DNA of 64,000 bases from Corallococcus silvisoli (lineage in GTDB: Bacteria; Myxococcota; Myxococcia; Myxococcales; Myxococcaceae), in the NCBI RefSeq assembly GCF_009909145.1, contig NZ_JAAAPJ010000022.1:1-64000 (forward strand). The letters are read 5' to 3'. This document shows, piece after piece, positions 29,601 to 37,397 of the stretch. Position 1 is the stretch's first letter. Each line of letters begins with the position of its first letter. The notes below the pieces were generated by a model. It was not told where the DNA came from. It saw only the letters and a list, made by a program, of their open reading frames with translations, and made no database searches. A program made the position numbers and the translations under genes.

Positions 29601-29713
29601 TGCCCCAGGACCTGCTGGCCCTGACGGATCCCCGCGCGGTGGTGGTGAATGGAACGCGGTTGCCAGAGGACGTCGTGAACTGGGGCGCGTGGGTCGCCCG
29701 GGAGGCGCCATGA
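26606..29713 (+). CDS. Alpha-2-macroglobulin-like protein, N-terminal half (MG/bait domains)
   Basis: 1035 residues with an N-terminal signal or anchor (GGIGLLLLGGALAEAASG). Near residue 166 it has VLTDRPLYEPGHRVRFRAV, the hallmark of the MG2 domain, followed by further MG domains (EALSPRPFWRANETPEV type). Residues about 490-575 hold a separate domain resembling TonB/AgmX-type C-terminal folds (AEFAMRISASGQVLDV, then GCMVSALRARGLP). Near 813 SVEVSPDKPAYAPGELARL and GLFGVDETL mark the bait-region domain. Macroglobulins trap proteases; bacterial ones guard the periplasm or envelope. The stop overlaps the next gene, which supplies the missing half, so the protein is split in two coupled genes. 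Confidence 0.88.
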   Translation: MTGGIQRRRWVAGGIGLLLLGGALAEAASGRCLSAWVFQGVEVPLCPDGAFRQTVGVSAQALARGASGRVVVWAVAHGVDAEGDVLQAGVSRGTAELFLVDAAGKALPLPVDANARWQRDGDSPMSAPVTLPAVPDGDYRLRARVTTPLGSDTVEAALPLYAPARVRVLTDRPLYEPGHRVRFRAVALRAKDLSPLDGRPGTWKVMDPSGEVVLEERAPAGPWGVVAGDFPLDRGAPTGTWAVTWTSGGASGDALFTVEPFTLPRMRLEAQSPRPFWRANETPEVTGQVEYASGAPVADTEVTLEWSHDGAWPPPTEWLRGELPKQARTDASGRFRLTLPRVPQDLRGQATLSASVEAKDATGEPVRGAVSLLLSEDALAVSPVTELEDGLVAGFSNRVYLRATTAAGRVLPGAEVTVTRAWDPADKGVSAVADEDGVAAFQLDPGPAVSVVVPPMPVRPQPRPPPVSLLTSRDLLGAQAGQTSLADQLALERLLPALHPCARFVAPGTGAATAEFAMRISASGQVLDVAGVDEGLEGCMVSALRARGLPAGTERMLQLRFQAMDPGLPVLDWNFEAAHGDSRGVNEGLMLAALDARACLPLMLDRVAAVPAVLTWRRWSDKPELALAWLPVPAKEDALPASALACVKERIAHLRQPARTPTEVLSGRTVPEAMGLVRFTARPVFSGGQTRAPQATTFLGYELKVRAKSDGQDVGETKVVLRPARLPALRLRATPVLAKAGDTVKVELLRGPDFAGELPRTLVLVAGQARLKEVLDPATRSARFTLPKDFEGWAQVEGVAATARVYVAPRASLSVEVSPDKPAYAPGELARLQVRTRVDGQDGEAAVGLFGVDETLSQLAPLPGADALDGLRPAPTVATPAFGVLDGQALAMGRIRGANAAAAALLRVTAVPELEDVETPMSATATSPFSPDAELTEPFYAVLTELHARTRKWEETAPAGETLEPAGLARLWAESLAACEKRGEKVTDAYGRKLRLSRLPQDLLALTDPRAVVVNGTRLPEDVVNWGAWVAREAP

Positions 29714-32079
29714 AGCTGCGCTCACTGTTGACCGGGGCCGGGGGCCTCGGGGTGGGGTTCGTGCTGGGGGCGGTGACCCTCGCGCTGGTGGCCGGGGACC
29801 TGGTTCGCCATTCCTTTGGGTCCTCCGCCGCCGCGCTCGCCGGAGCGCCGATGCGGGAGGTCACCGAAGGGAAGACGGCGGTGGACCTCCTGCAGCGCAA
29901 GAAGATGCGGAACTTCGGTTCGTCTCACACCTACGACGACGAGGGCGGCGGCGGGCCGGGTGGCGGGGCCGTGGCCGCCGCGCCCAGCGTCCCGGCGGCG
30001 GACCTGGCCGGTGCCCCCATGGCGGTGGCCGAGATGGAGGAGGAGCGCTCCTCCGACGGGAACACCTCCGGGGCCTCGCCCGCCCGTGCGTGGTTCCCGG
30101 AGACGTTCCTCTTCGAGCCCCTGGTGGTGACGGACGCGACCGGCGCGGCGACGGTGCCGGTGCGCGTGCCGGACCGGCTGACGCAGTGGCGGGTGCTGGC
30201 GCTCGCGCACTCGCGCTCCGGCGCGCAGGCGGGGGCGGTGACGTCCTTCGCGGGCACGCTGCCCACCTACGTGGATCCGGTGCTGCCGCCCTTCCTGCGC
30301 GCGGGCGACACGGTGCGCCTGCCGGTGCAGGTGGTGAACACCACCGGCGCGCCAGTGGAGGCCGCGCTCAAGGTGGAGGTGAAGGGCGCCCAGGTGGAGG
30401 CCGGCGCGCGCACGGTGCGGGTGCCCGCGCGCGGCAGCGTGGTGGAGTGGATGACGGTGCGGGCCGGGGGCGCGGGGCCCGTGACGGTGCGCGCTTCGCT
30501 GGGAGACACCGACGCGGTGGTGCGCGACTTCGACGTGTGGGCGACGGGCCAGCCCGTCACCCAGACGCGGGGAGGCTCGCTGGCGGCGCCGCGCACGCTG
30601 TCGCTGGACGGACCCGCGGACGCGCAGTCCGGCAGTGAGCGCGTGCGGCTCCAGGTGTACCCAGGCGCGCTGGGCGTGGTGCGCGCGGAGCTGGCGGCGG
30701 TGGAGCGCCGGCCGGCGGACGTGGCGGGGGATGCGTACGCGCTGCTGCTCGCGGGGCAGGCGCCGGAGCTGCTCCGGGCCCTGGGCGAGACGCCGGACCC
30801 CGAGGCGCTGAAGGCGCTGGCGCTGGTCGCGGGGCAGCGGGTGCTCCGGGCCGCGCGGGCGCCCTCCGTGGAGGTGGCGACGCGGCTGGCGGAGGGCGCG
30901 CTGGCCCACCCGGACAACCCGGTGCTCGCGCGGCTGGGCGAGCGGCTCGTGGGCGTGGTGGCCCAGGCGCAGCGGCCGGACGGCACCTGCCAGGGCGGTG
31001 AAGGCTGGACGCTCCAGCGGCTGCTGGTGGCCACGGCGGACTGCGCGCGCACGGTGCGCGCGGCGGTGGGCACCCCCGAGGGCAAGCGGCGCGCGTCGGC
31101 CTTCACCGTGCGCGCGTCGGGCGTCTTCGAGCGCTACCTGCCGCAGGTGAAGGATGGCTACACGGCGGCGGTGCTGCTGGCGGAAGGCTCGGCGACGGGC
31201 GACGTGGCGGAGGCGCTGCGCACCCGTGTGCGGGAGGCGCTGAAGGCCGGGAAGGACGGCGCCGCGTCGCTGCCGGTGGAGCCGGGCACGGAGCGCGCGG
31301 ACGGCCAGGCCCCCTCCGAAGAGGAGGCCACGGCGATGGCGGTGCTCGCCCTCCAGGGCGATGCGAAGGCGCCGCTCGCGGACCTGGGCGCCTACCTGCT
31401 CGCGCACTACACGCCCGGCCTGGGCTGGGGGGATGGGCAGGCGAACCGCGTGGGCCTGCGCGCGGCGCTGGTGCTCTTCAAGGACCCGCTGCCCGCGCAG
31501 GTGCGCGTGACGCTCGCGCGCGACGGGCAGACCGTCACCGAGGGCACCTACGACGCGAAGGCGCTGCGCCAGGTGCTGGCGCTGGAGGCCGCCGCGCCGG
31601 GCTCGGCGGGGACGCACGCGTGGACGGTGCGCGCGGAGCCCGCGGTGCCCGGGCTGGGCTTCTCCCTCACGCTGGCCGCGGCGGTGCCGTGGAAGGGCGA
31701 GGCGAAGGGCGGCCTGCAGCTGGCCGTGACGGGCCCGAAGGAGGCGCGCGTGGGGAAGCTGGCGGACGTGCGGGTCCAGGTGGGGGCGCCCTCGTCCCTG
31801 CCGCTCCTGTTCCAGCAGGACCTGCCCGCCGGCGTGCAGGTGGACCCCGCCAGCCTGGACGCGCTGGTGGCCGCGGGGCAGGTGCTGTCGTGGGACGTGC
31901 AGGACGGGGCGCTGTCGCTGCGGCTCGCCCCACGTGAGCAGGGGGCGCTGGCGCGGGTGGACTTCCGCGTGCTCCCCACGCTCGCCGGGACGTTGCAGGC
32001 GGGCGCGGCGCGACTGGGCGTGCCCGGCCGCCCGGACATCACCGCCTCGCTGCCGCCCACCACCTGGGCGGTGCGCTGA
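29710..32079 (+). CDS. Alpha-2-macroglobulin-like protein, C-terminal half, no visible thioester
   Basis: 789 residues, starting at an ATGA overlap with the N-terminal-half gene. Residues 8-30 form a transmembrane anchor (GLGVGFVLGAVTLALVAG), followed by a Gly/Ala-rich linker. The alpha-2-macroglobulin family domain begins near residue 125 (WFPETFLFEPLVVTDATGAA, then RLTQWRVLALAHS). In thioester-bearing members a CxEQ motif follows the next beta domain; here that place reads GDAYALLLAGQAPELLRALG and no CxEQ occurs anywhere. An alpha/alpha toroid-like region and a C-terminal receptor-like beta domain follow. It may therefore trap proteases without covalent capture, or act as a scaffold. Confidence 0.88.
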   Translation: MKLRSLLTGAGGLGVGFVLGAVTLALVAGDLVRHSFGSSAAALAGAPMREVTEGKTAVDLLQRKKMRNFGSSHTYDDEGGGGPGGGAVAAAPSVPAADLAGAPMAVAEMEEERSSDGNTSGASPARAWFPETFLFEPLVVTDATGAATVPVRVPDRLTQWRVLALAHSRSGAQAGAVTSFAGTLPTYVDPVLPPFLRAGDTVRLPVQVVNTTGAPVEAALKVEVKGAQVEAGARTVRVPARGSVVEWMTVRAGGAGPVTVRASLGDTDAVVRDFDVWATGQPVTQTRGGSLAAPRTLSLDGPADAQSGSERVRLQVYPGALGVVRAELAAVERRPADVAGDAYALLLAGQAPELLRALGETPDPEALKALALVAGQRVLRAARAPSVEVATRLAEGALAHPDNPVLARLGERLVGVVAQAQRPDGTCQGGEGWTLQRLLVATADCARTVRAAVGTPEGKRRASAFTVRASGVFERYLPQVKDGYTAAVLLAEGSATGDVAEALRTRVREALKAGKDGAASLPVEPGTERADGQAPSEEEATAMAVLALQGDAKAPLADLGAYLLAHYTPGLGWGDGQANRVGLRAALVLFKDPLPAQVRVTLARDGQTVTEGTYDAKALRQVLALEAAAPGSAGTHAWTVRAEPAVPGLGFSLTLAAAVPWKGEAKGGLQLAVTGPKEARVGKLADVRVQVGAPSSLPLLFQQDLPAGVQVDPASLDALVAAGQVLSWDVQDGALSLRLAPREQGALARVDFRVLPTLAGTLQAGAARLGVPGRPDITASLPPTTWAVR

Positions 32080-32290
32080 ACCTGCCCTCGGGTCCGTGGG
32101 GTCATTCTCCACTCACGGCCCGAGTCCAAGGCCCTTCCGTCTGGCGGGGAACGGCGGTCGAATGCCCGCCGGATGCGCGGCAGGGGCCCGGCCCGGCGAG
32201 CGCTCCACGCTCAGTGCAATCGCTGCACGCATGCGTACACTGCAAGTCACATGGCGGGTGTGAACATCGCGCGGCCGCGAGAGGAAACGG
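32080..32290. promoter_or_regulatory. Intergenic region before the EAD1-like protease
   Basis: About 210 bp with no convincing ORF. It contains a 10-bp palindrome ACGCATGCGT at 32227-32236 and nearby short GTGCA/TGCAC and CACTGCA repeats, which could be regulatory. The promoter of the protease gene is expected here. Confidence 0.35.
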
Positions 32291-33331
32291 ATGGAGCTTG
32301 AAGGCTCCGAACAGGAGGAGTTGACCCACGCCCTCCTGGGCGCGTTCACGTCGGTGGAGGAGCTCTACCGGATGGTCGCCGCGAAATGTGGCCGGACCCT
32401 CCTCGTGCCCTCCGTCGAACGGGAGGGGGCGGCGCGGGCTCGGGCGCTCGTGCACACCGCGGAGGCGGAGGGGTGGACGGACGTGCTGGTGCGGGGCGCG
32501 CAGGCGGCGGCGCCCGGGCATCCCCGGATCCGCCGCTTCCTCCAGGGCTACCTGTCCTCCGTGCAGCGCAGCGTGTCCGGCAGCGCGCTGGCGCGCATCG
32601 TCCAGGCTTCGAGGCAGGCGCTGACGCCGGAGGTCTGGCGTGATCGGCTGACCACGCTGTCCCGGCGCGTGTGCCGCGTGGAGCTGGACGGCGGGCGCGC
32701 GCTGGGGACGGGGTTCCTGGTGGCGCCGGACGTGGTGCTCACCAACTCGCACGTCATCGAGAACCGGCTGGTGGAGGCGCTGCGCGTGCGCTTCGACCTG
32801 AAGGTGTTGCCTGACCGCATCGCGGTGCACCCCGGCCGGGTGTACGCGGTGACGGCGTGCCTGGCGCAGAGCCCCCACAGCCCGGCGGACCTGATGCACC
32901 CGCGCCCGCGCGAGGCCACGCGCGACGAACTGGACTACGCCTTCCTCCAGATTCAGGACGCCCCCGGCGAGGACCGGCTGGGGGACCGCTCGCGCGGCTT
33001 CGTCCCGCTGGCCCCGCCGTCGCCCACGGCCTTCGCGCCCGGCTCGCTGGCGCTCGTCGTGCAGCACCCCAAGGGCCGGCCCATGCAGGTGGCGCTGGAC
33101 ACCTTCCAGGCCATCAACCGCTCCCAGACGCGCGTCACGTACTGCACCAACACGCACCCGGGCTCGTCCGGTTCGCCGTGCTTCACGCCGGACCTGGAGC
33201 TGGTCGCGCTGCACCACAGCGGAGATCCGCGCCCCGGTCACGAGGCCGCCGAGGACGACGAGGGCATCCCCCTGGACACCATCCGCGACAGCCTGCCATC
33301 GCACGTGCTGCGCCGCCTGGGCTGGGACTAG
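32291..33331 (+). CDS. EAD1-like domain fused to a trypsin-like serine protease
   Basis: 346 residues, no signal peptide, so cytoplasmic. Residues 8-90 look like an effector-associated domain 1 (EAD1: ELTHALLGAFTSVEELYRMV, then helices ending FLQGYL). EADs are small adaptor-like helical domains linked by comparative genomics to conflict and programmed-death-type systems of multicellular bacteria. Residues 125-330 form a trypsin-like protease with the full triad: His154 (TNSHVIE), Asp215 (LDYAFLQ), Ser293 (GSSGSP). The pairing of EAD1 with a trypsin-like effector is a known architecture. AGAGG is seven bases before ATG 32291. The partner EAD-bearing protein was not found in this window. Confidence 0.85.
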   Translation: MELEGSEQEELTHALLGAFTSVEELYRMVAAKCGRTLLVPSVEREGAARARALVHTAEAEGWTDVLVRGAQAAAPGHPRIRRFLQGYLSSVQRSVSGSALARIVQASRQALTPEVWRDRLTTLSRRVCRVELDGGRALGTGFLVAPDVVLTNSHVIENRLVEALRVRFDLKVLPDRIAVHPGRVYAVTACLAQSPHSPADLMHPRPREATRDELDYAFLQIQDAPGEDRLGDRSRGFVPLAPPSPTAFAPGSLALVVQHPKGRPMQVALDTFQAINRSQTRVTYCTNTHPGSSGSPCFTPDLELVALHHSGDPRPGHEAAEDDEGIPLDTIRDSLPSHVLRRLGWD

Positions 33332-33391
33332 CCGCCCGCGCGCGGGACGAACATGCGGGGCGCGGGGAGGGGACTGCTATCGTCCCCGCGC

Positions 33392-35788
33392 ATGGGCCTT
33401 CCAGCTCGAAACCGCGGCACCTTCCTGGCTCCGCTCCGCCCCGTCGCGGGGCTGACCTGTGCCGTGCTCTGCCTGATGCCGGCGCTCGTGTTCGCGGCGC
33501 CGCGCTTCGGCATCGCGGGCGTGTCCTCTCACGGCGAGGTCCGGCTGCGCACGTCCACCGGCCACGTGGAGACGGCGTTGCGGGTGGACCTGCTGCCGGG
33601 GCTCGACGCGGGGGCGAGCGGAGCGCCTCCAGGAGCGGACGACACGCGGGTGACGGTCTGGGTGGATCCGCTGCTGGCGGTGGACGGCACGCAGGTGCCA
33701 GTGACGGTGCGCGTGGGGACGGCGGGGGACGGCGCGCGGGAGGTGCCCATCTCCGTGCGGCAGCCGGTGACGGTGACGCTGTCCGCGGACCTGCCCTCGC
33801 CCGGCGAATACCAGGGCCGCGTGGTGCTGGTGGGGGACGGCGTGCGGGAAGTCACGCCGCTCGTCATCCAGCGCGTGCTGATGGCGCCGACGGTGCAGTT
33901 CTATCCGGTGGCGCCCGCGCGAGGCTGGACGCTGGGGCCGTTCTCCGGGAAGGCCACGGTGCGGCTGGCCTTCCGCGAGACGGCGGGCGTGGGCGGCCCG
34001 GTGGGGCCCGCGGCGGTGGTGCAACTGGACCGCAAGGAGGGCGGGGCGGGCAATGGCGCGGCGCCCGTGCAGGCGCAGGATGCGCGCTGGTCCTTCCGCG
34101 GGCCGGAGGGCCAGCCCCAGGCTCCCCAGGCTTCGGAGACCCAGGGCGTCATCGAGGTGCCCGCGCACGGCACCGGCCTGCTGAGCCTGGACGTGGACGG
34201 CCTGCCGGAGTCCGGCGAATACACCGGGACGGTGCGCCTGCTGGTGCCGCAGGGCGCGGCGGTGGACCAGACCTTCACCGTCTGGGTGAAGACGCCCGCG
34301 ATGTTCGGCGCGTTCCTCATCTTCCTGGGCGTGGTGGCGTCCGCGTCCGTGCGCTTCTACGTGCAGCGCGTGCGCCCGCGCGTGGCGCTGCGCGGCCGGG
34401 CGGAGGCCGCGCGCCAGAAGCTGCAATCGCTGGTGCCCGCCCGTCCGCTGGAGCGCGAGGCCGCGGTGGCCGCGTCGCTGCGCCGCCAGGTGGACGCGCT
34501 CCTCGAGGACATCCAGCGGCCGCTGAGCGGGCTCGTCGTGCAGGACTCCGTGCTGGCGTTGTTCGAGGCACGCCTCCAGCTGTTCTCGCTCTGGTCGGGC
34601 CTCCTGCGGCAGTTGGAGGGGCTCAAGGGCGTGGCCCTGCTGGACGCGGAGCGCAAGCTCAAGGCCGTGGAGACGCTGCTCCAGAACGACCAGGCCACCT
34701 CCGCGGACTTCACGGAACAGGCGCAGTTCCTGCGCACGCTGGACCTGGAGGCGGTGGCGCGCGCGGTGCTGGAGTCGCGGCTGACGGAGCTGGAGCAGCA
34801 ATCCCAGACCCTGGCCTCCCAGCGCGGGGATGAGCCGGTGAGCCGCAGGCTCCAGGGCGAGCTGCCCCTGTACCTGCTGCGCGCGCGGCAGCAGCTGCCG
34901 GGCCCCGACCTGGAGGCGTCGCGCCGCCTGGTGGAGACCGCGCGCGAGGCGTTCCTGGAGATCCTCCTGTCGGACCTGGAGGACGCCCTCGACGCGAACG
35001 AGCTGCCGGGGGGCTTCACGCAGGAGGAGTGGGCGGCGCTGCGCCTGCGCGTGGGCGAACAGCTGGCCCGGGCGCGCGCCCACATGTTCTCCAGCGTGGA
35101 CGAGGCGTTCCTCTACTACCAGTCCGCGCACGCGCTGTACCTGCGCGAGCTGGTGGACAACCTGGGCGAGGCCCTGGCCCAGGTCCCGGTCCAGGCCCAG
35201 GCCGTGGGGGACGGGCACGCCCGGGCGGACTGGCAGCCGGAGGTGGACGCGCGGCTGACGGCGGCGCGCGCGCACCTGGACCGGGGCGAGGCGAACCTGG
35301 CCGCGCCGGAGTACCGCGCCGCCCGCGACGACTTCGCCCGCCACGTCGCGCAGCGTCCGCCGCCGCCCGCCGCCATGGGGATGGGGGAGGAGCGGTGGGC
35401 GATGGAGTCCGTCACCTCCGCGGTGACGCTGGACCCCTTCGCGATGAAGCCCGAGTCCGCTCCGTCGCCGCTCCCCGGCGGCCCCGTCAGCGGGAACCTC
35501 TCTCCCCTGCCGCCCCCGGCGACGAAGGCGAGCACCGACGCGCTGGTGAACCTGGACTGGATCCCCCTGCCACGCTCGCGCGACCTGTGGAAGGTGGAGC
35601 TCGCGGTGCTGGGGATGATGTCCATCGTCGCGGTGCTGCTGGGGCTCCAGGTGCTGGATGTGTTCTCCCCCACGTGGGGCGGCTCCGGCGCGTGGATGAC
35701 CGCCTTCCTCTGGGGCTTCGGCCTGCACCAGGTGGGCAACGCCACCTTCGACGGCCTGTGGGGCATGGTGTCGAAGCTGGAGAAGTAG
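33392..35788 (+). CDS. Large membrane protein with periplasmic beta domains and cytoplasmic coiled coil
   Basis: 798 residues from ATG 33392 (ATG 33353 is also possible). A signal peptide ends near residue 35 (LMPALVFAAP). Residues about 35-295 are beta-rich and Ig-like (PVTVTLSADLPSPGEYQGRV and GLPESGEYTGTVRLLVPQG look like two related copies). A transmembrane helix lies near 307-325 (FGAFLIFLGVVASASVRFY). Residues 330-670 are charged and helical with coiled-coil character, presumably cytoplasmic. Two more hydrophobic segments close the protein (LAVLGMMSIVAVLLGLQVL and AFLWGFGLHQVG). This is the shape of a sensor or scaffold spanning the inner membrane. No enzyme motif. It follows the EAD1-like protease after 60 bp. 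Confidence 0.78.
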   Translation: MGLPARNRGTFLAPLRPVAGLTCAVLCLMPALVFAAPRFGIAGVSSHGEVRLRTSTGHVETALRVDLLPGLDAGASGAPPGADDTRVTVWVDPLLAVDGTQVPVTVRVGTAGDGAREVPISVRQPVTVTLSADLPSPGEYQGRVVLVGDGVREVTPLVIQRVLMAPTVQFYPVAPARGWTLGPFSGKATVRLAFRETAGVGGPVGPAAVVQLDRKEGGAGNGAAPVQAQDARWSFRGPEGQPQAPQASETQGVIEVPAHGTGLLSLDVDGLPESGEYTGTVRLLVPQGAAVDQTFTVWVKTPAMFGAFLIFLGVVASASVRFYVQRVRPRVALRGRAEAARQKLQSLVPARPLEREAAVAASLRRQVDALLEDIQRPLSGLVVQDSVLALFEARLQLFSLWSGLLRQLEGLKGVALLDAERKLKAVETLLQNDQATSADFTEQAQFLRTLDLEAVARAVLESRLTELEQQSQTLASQRGDEPVSRRLQGELPLYLLRARQQLPGPDLEASRRLVETAREAFLEILLSDLEDALDANELPGGFTQEEWAALRLRVGEQLARARAHMFSSVDEAFLYYQSAHALYLRELVDNLGEALAQVPVQAQAVGDGHARADWQPEVDARLTAARAHLDRGEANLAAPEYRAARDDFARHVAQRPPPPAAMGMGEERWAMESVTSAVTLDPFAMKPESAPSPLPGGPVSGNLSPLPPPATKASTDALVNLDWIPLPRSRDLWKVELAVLGMMSIVAVLLGLQVLDVFSPTWGGSGAWMTAFLWGFGLHQVGNATFDGLWGMVSKLEK

Positions 35789-35796
35789 CCCCGGCG

Positions 35797-36597
35797 CTAT
35801 GCCTTCTTGCCGCGGATGGTGCGCGCGGCGATCCGGTCCAGCAGCCCCGGCGCCACCAGCTTGAGCACCATGCCCACGCGGCCGGTGAGCGTCATCACCA
35901 GCTCGCGGTCGCGGCGCTCCATGGCGCGCAGGATGAGGGCCACGCAGGTGTCCACGTCCATGGTGGGCTCCTTCTCATCGCGTTGGCTCTGGCCCAGGGG
36001 CTGGCCCTCCGGGCCCAGCGCCCGCGCGCGGATGTCCGTGGCGACGAAGCCCGGGGACACCACCAGCACGTCGGTGCCGGTGCCCAGCAGCTCGATGCGC
36101 AGCGAATCGAAGAAGCCCTGCATGGCGTGCTTGCTGGCGGCGTAGCCGGTGCGCGTGGGCACGCCCGTCTTGCCCGTCAGGGACGACACGGCGACGAGCA
36201 GCCCCTTGCGCTCCCGGAGGTGCGGCAGCGCGTGGAAGGTGCAGTAGACGGCGCCCAGGTAGTTGATGCGCATGATGCGCTCGAAGAGGTCCAGGTCCTT
36301 CACGTCCTCGAAGCGCGAGTGCATGGTGATGCCCGCGTTGTTGACGAGCACGTCCACGCCGCCGAACGCCGCCACGGTGCGCTCCACGAGCTGACGGCAG
36401 GCCTCCGCGTCGCCCACGTCGGTGGGCACCGCCAGCGCCTTGCCTCCCGCGGCCTCGCAGCGCGCCTTCACGCGCTCCAGCGCCTGGGCATCCCGCGCCG
36501 CCAGCGCCACGTTCGCGCCCCGGCCCGCCAGGGCCACCGCCAGCGCCTCGCCGATGCCCGCCGAGGCACCGGTGACAATCACGGACTTTGCTTGCAT
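35797..36597 (-). CDS. Short-chain dehydrogenase/reductase
   Basis: 266 residues. Classical SDR motifs are TGASAGIGEA (NAD(P) binding) at the N-terminus, NNAGI near 90, SSLTG and YAASKHAM for the catalytic Ser, Tyr and Lys. An extended C-terminus (about 35 residues past the core, basic) is seen in membrane-associated SDRs acting on lipids or steroids. GAGG is eight bases before ATG 36597. Third gene of a probable operon with the hydrolase and ZIP transporter (30-bp gap). The substrate is unknown. Confidence 0.9.
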   Translation of the reverse strand: MQAKSVIVTGASAGIGEALAVALAGRGANVALAARDAQALERVKARCEAAGGKALAVPTDVGDAEACRQLVERTVAAFGGVDVLVNNAGITMHSRFEDVKDLDLFERIMRINYLGAVYCTFHALPHLRERKGLLVAVSSLTGKTGVPTRTGYAASKHAMQGFFDSLRIELLGTGTDVLVVSPGFVATDIRARALGPEGQPLGQSQRDEKEPTMDVDTCVALILRAMERRDRELVMTLTGRVGMVLKLVAPGLLDRIAARTIRGKKA

Positions 36598-36626
36598 GGG
36601 CCGCATCCTCGCAGGGGCGGGCGGCT

Positions 36627-37397
36627 TCAGCCATGGCCTCCCGCGAAGGACTCCGCGACGTGCAGCCCGCCAATGAGCAGCAGCCCGCAGAGGAAGCCCA
36701 CCACGCGCTGGCGCGAGTCCGGGCCCCGGCGCAGCTCGGGCAGCAGGTCCACCGCGCCGATGTAGAGGAACGAACCGCCGGCGATGGCCAGCACGGTGCC
36801 CCGGAGCGAGGGCAGCTGCTCGGTGCCCAGCAGCACGCCCACCGCGCCCACGGCGGCGGTGAGCTGCACCCCGGCCAGCGCCAGGAGCGACCGGCCCCGG
36901 GACCAGCCCGCGGCGCGCAGCAGCGCGTAGTCGCCCACCTCCTGGGGGAGCTCGTGGACGATGACGGCGAAGGCGGTGGCGAAGCCCGTGTTCGGAGACA
37001 CGAGGAAGGCGGCCGCGACCGCCGCGCCATCCCCCATGTTGTGCAGCGCATCCGACGCGAGCAGCGTGCTGGGCAGCGTGGGAGCGCCATGGGCGTGGCC
37101 ATGCGCATGGCCCGCGGCGCCCTCCGCGTGGTGGTGGTGATGGCCCAGGGCCCACTCCAGCAGGGCCAGCGCGACGAAGCTGGCGAAGGCCCAGGTGAAG
37201 GCCACGTCACCGCGGGTGGCCACGGCTTCCGGGAGCACCTCCAGGAAGACCGCGCTCAACAAGGTGCCGGCGGCGAAGGCCACCAGCGCGGGCAGCCGCT
37301 TCTGCAACCAGCGCTCGGACAGCACTCCGCCCGCGAGCCCCGCCAGCCCGTCCAGCCCCACGGCGATGAAGACGAGCAGGACGGTGGTGGAGTCCAT
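36627..37397 (-). CDS. ZIP-family metal transporter
   Basis: 256 residues, about 8 hydrophobic helices. A His-rich loop (HHHHHAEG, HAHGHAHG) lies between helices 3 and 4, as in zinc-transporting ZIP proteins. The metal-site helices are HNMGDGAAVAAAF and HELPQEVGDYALL, matching the HNxxDG and HExPxExGD signatures. Expected to bring zinc or another divalent metal into the cytoplasm. Its start codon overlaps the hydrolase stop by one base (TGATG), so they are coupled. Confidence 0.93.
   Translation of the reverse strand: MDSTTVLLVFIAVGLDGLAGLAGGVLSERWLQKRLPALVAFAAGTLLSAVFLEVLPEAVATRGDVAFTWAFASFVALALLEWALGHHHHHAEGAAGHAHGHAHGAPTLPSTLLASDALHNMGDGAAVAAAFLVSPNTGFATAFAVIVHELPQEVGDYALLRAAGWSRGRSLLALAGVQLTAAVGAVGVLLGTEQLPSLRGTVLAIAGGSFLYIGAVDLLPELRRGPDSRQRVVGFLCGLLLIGGLHVAESFAGGHG

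Noticed and set aside
25091-29725. A very long open frame (1544 codons) on the minus strand.
   Set aside because: It runs antisense through the small genes and the A2M gene, has Arg/His/Gln-rich composition typical of a GC-rich shadow frame, and the true gene in part of that interval is in another frame.
29710-32079. Possible CxEQ thioester in the A2M C-terminal half.
   Set aside because: The few cysteines (as in GTCQGG and ATADC) are not followed by EQ, so no thioester is claimed.
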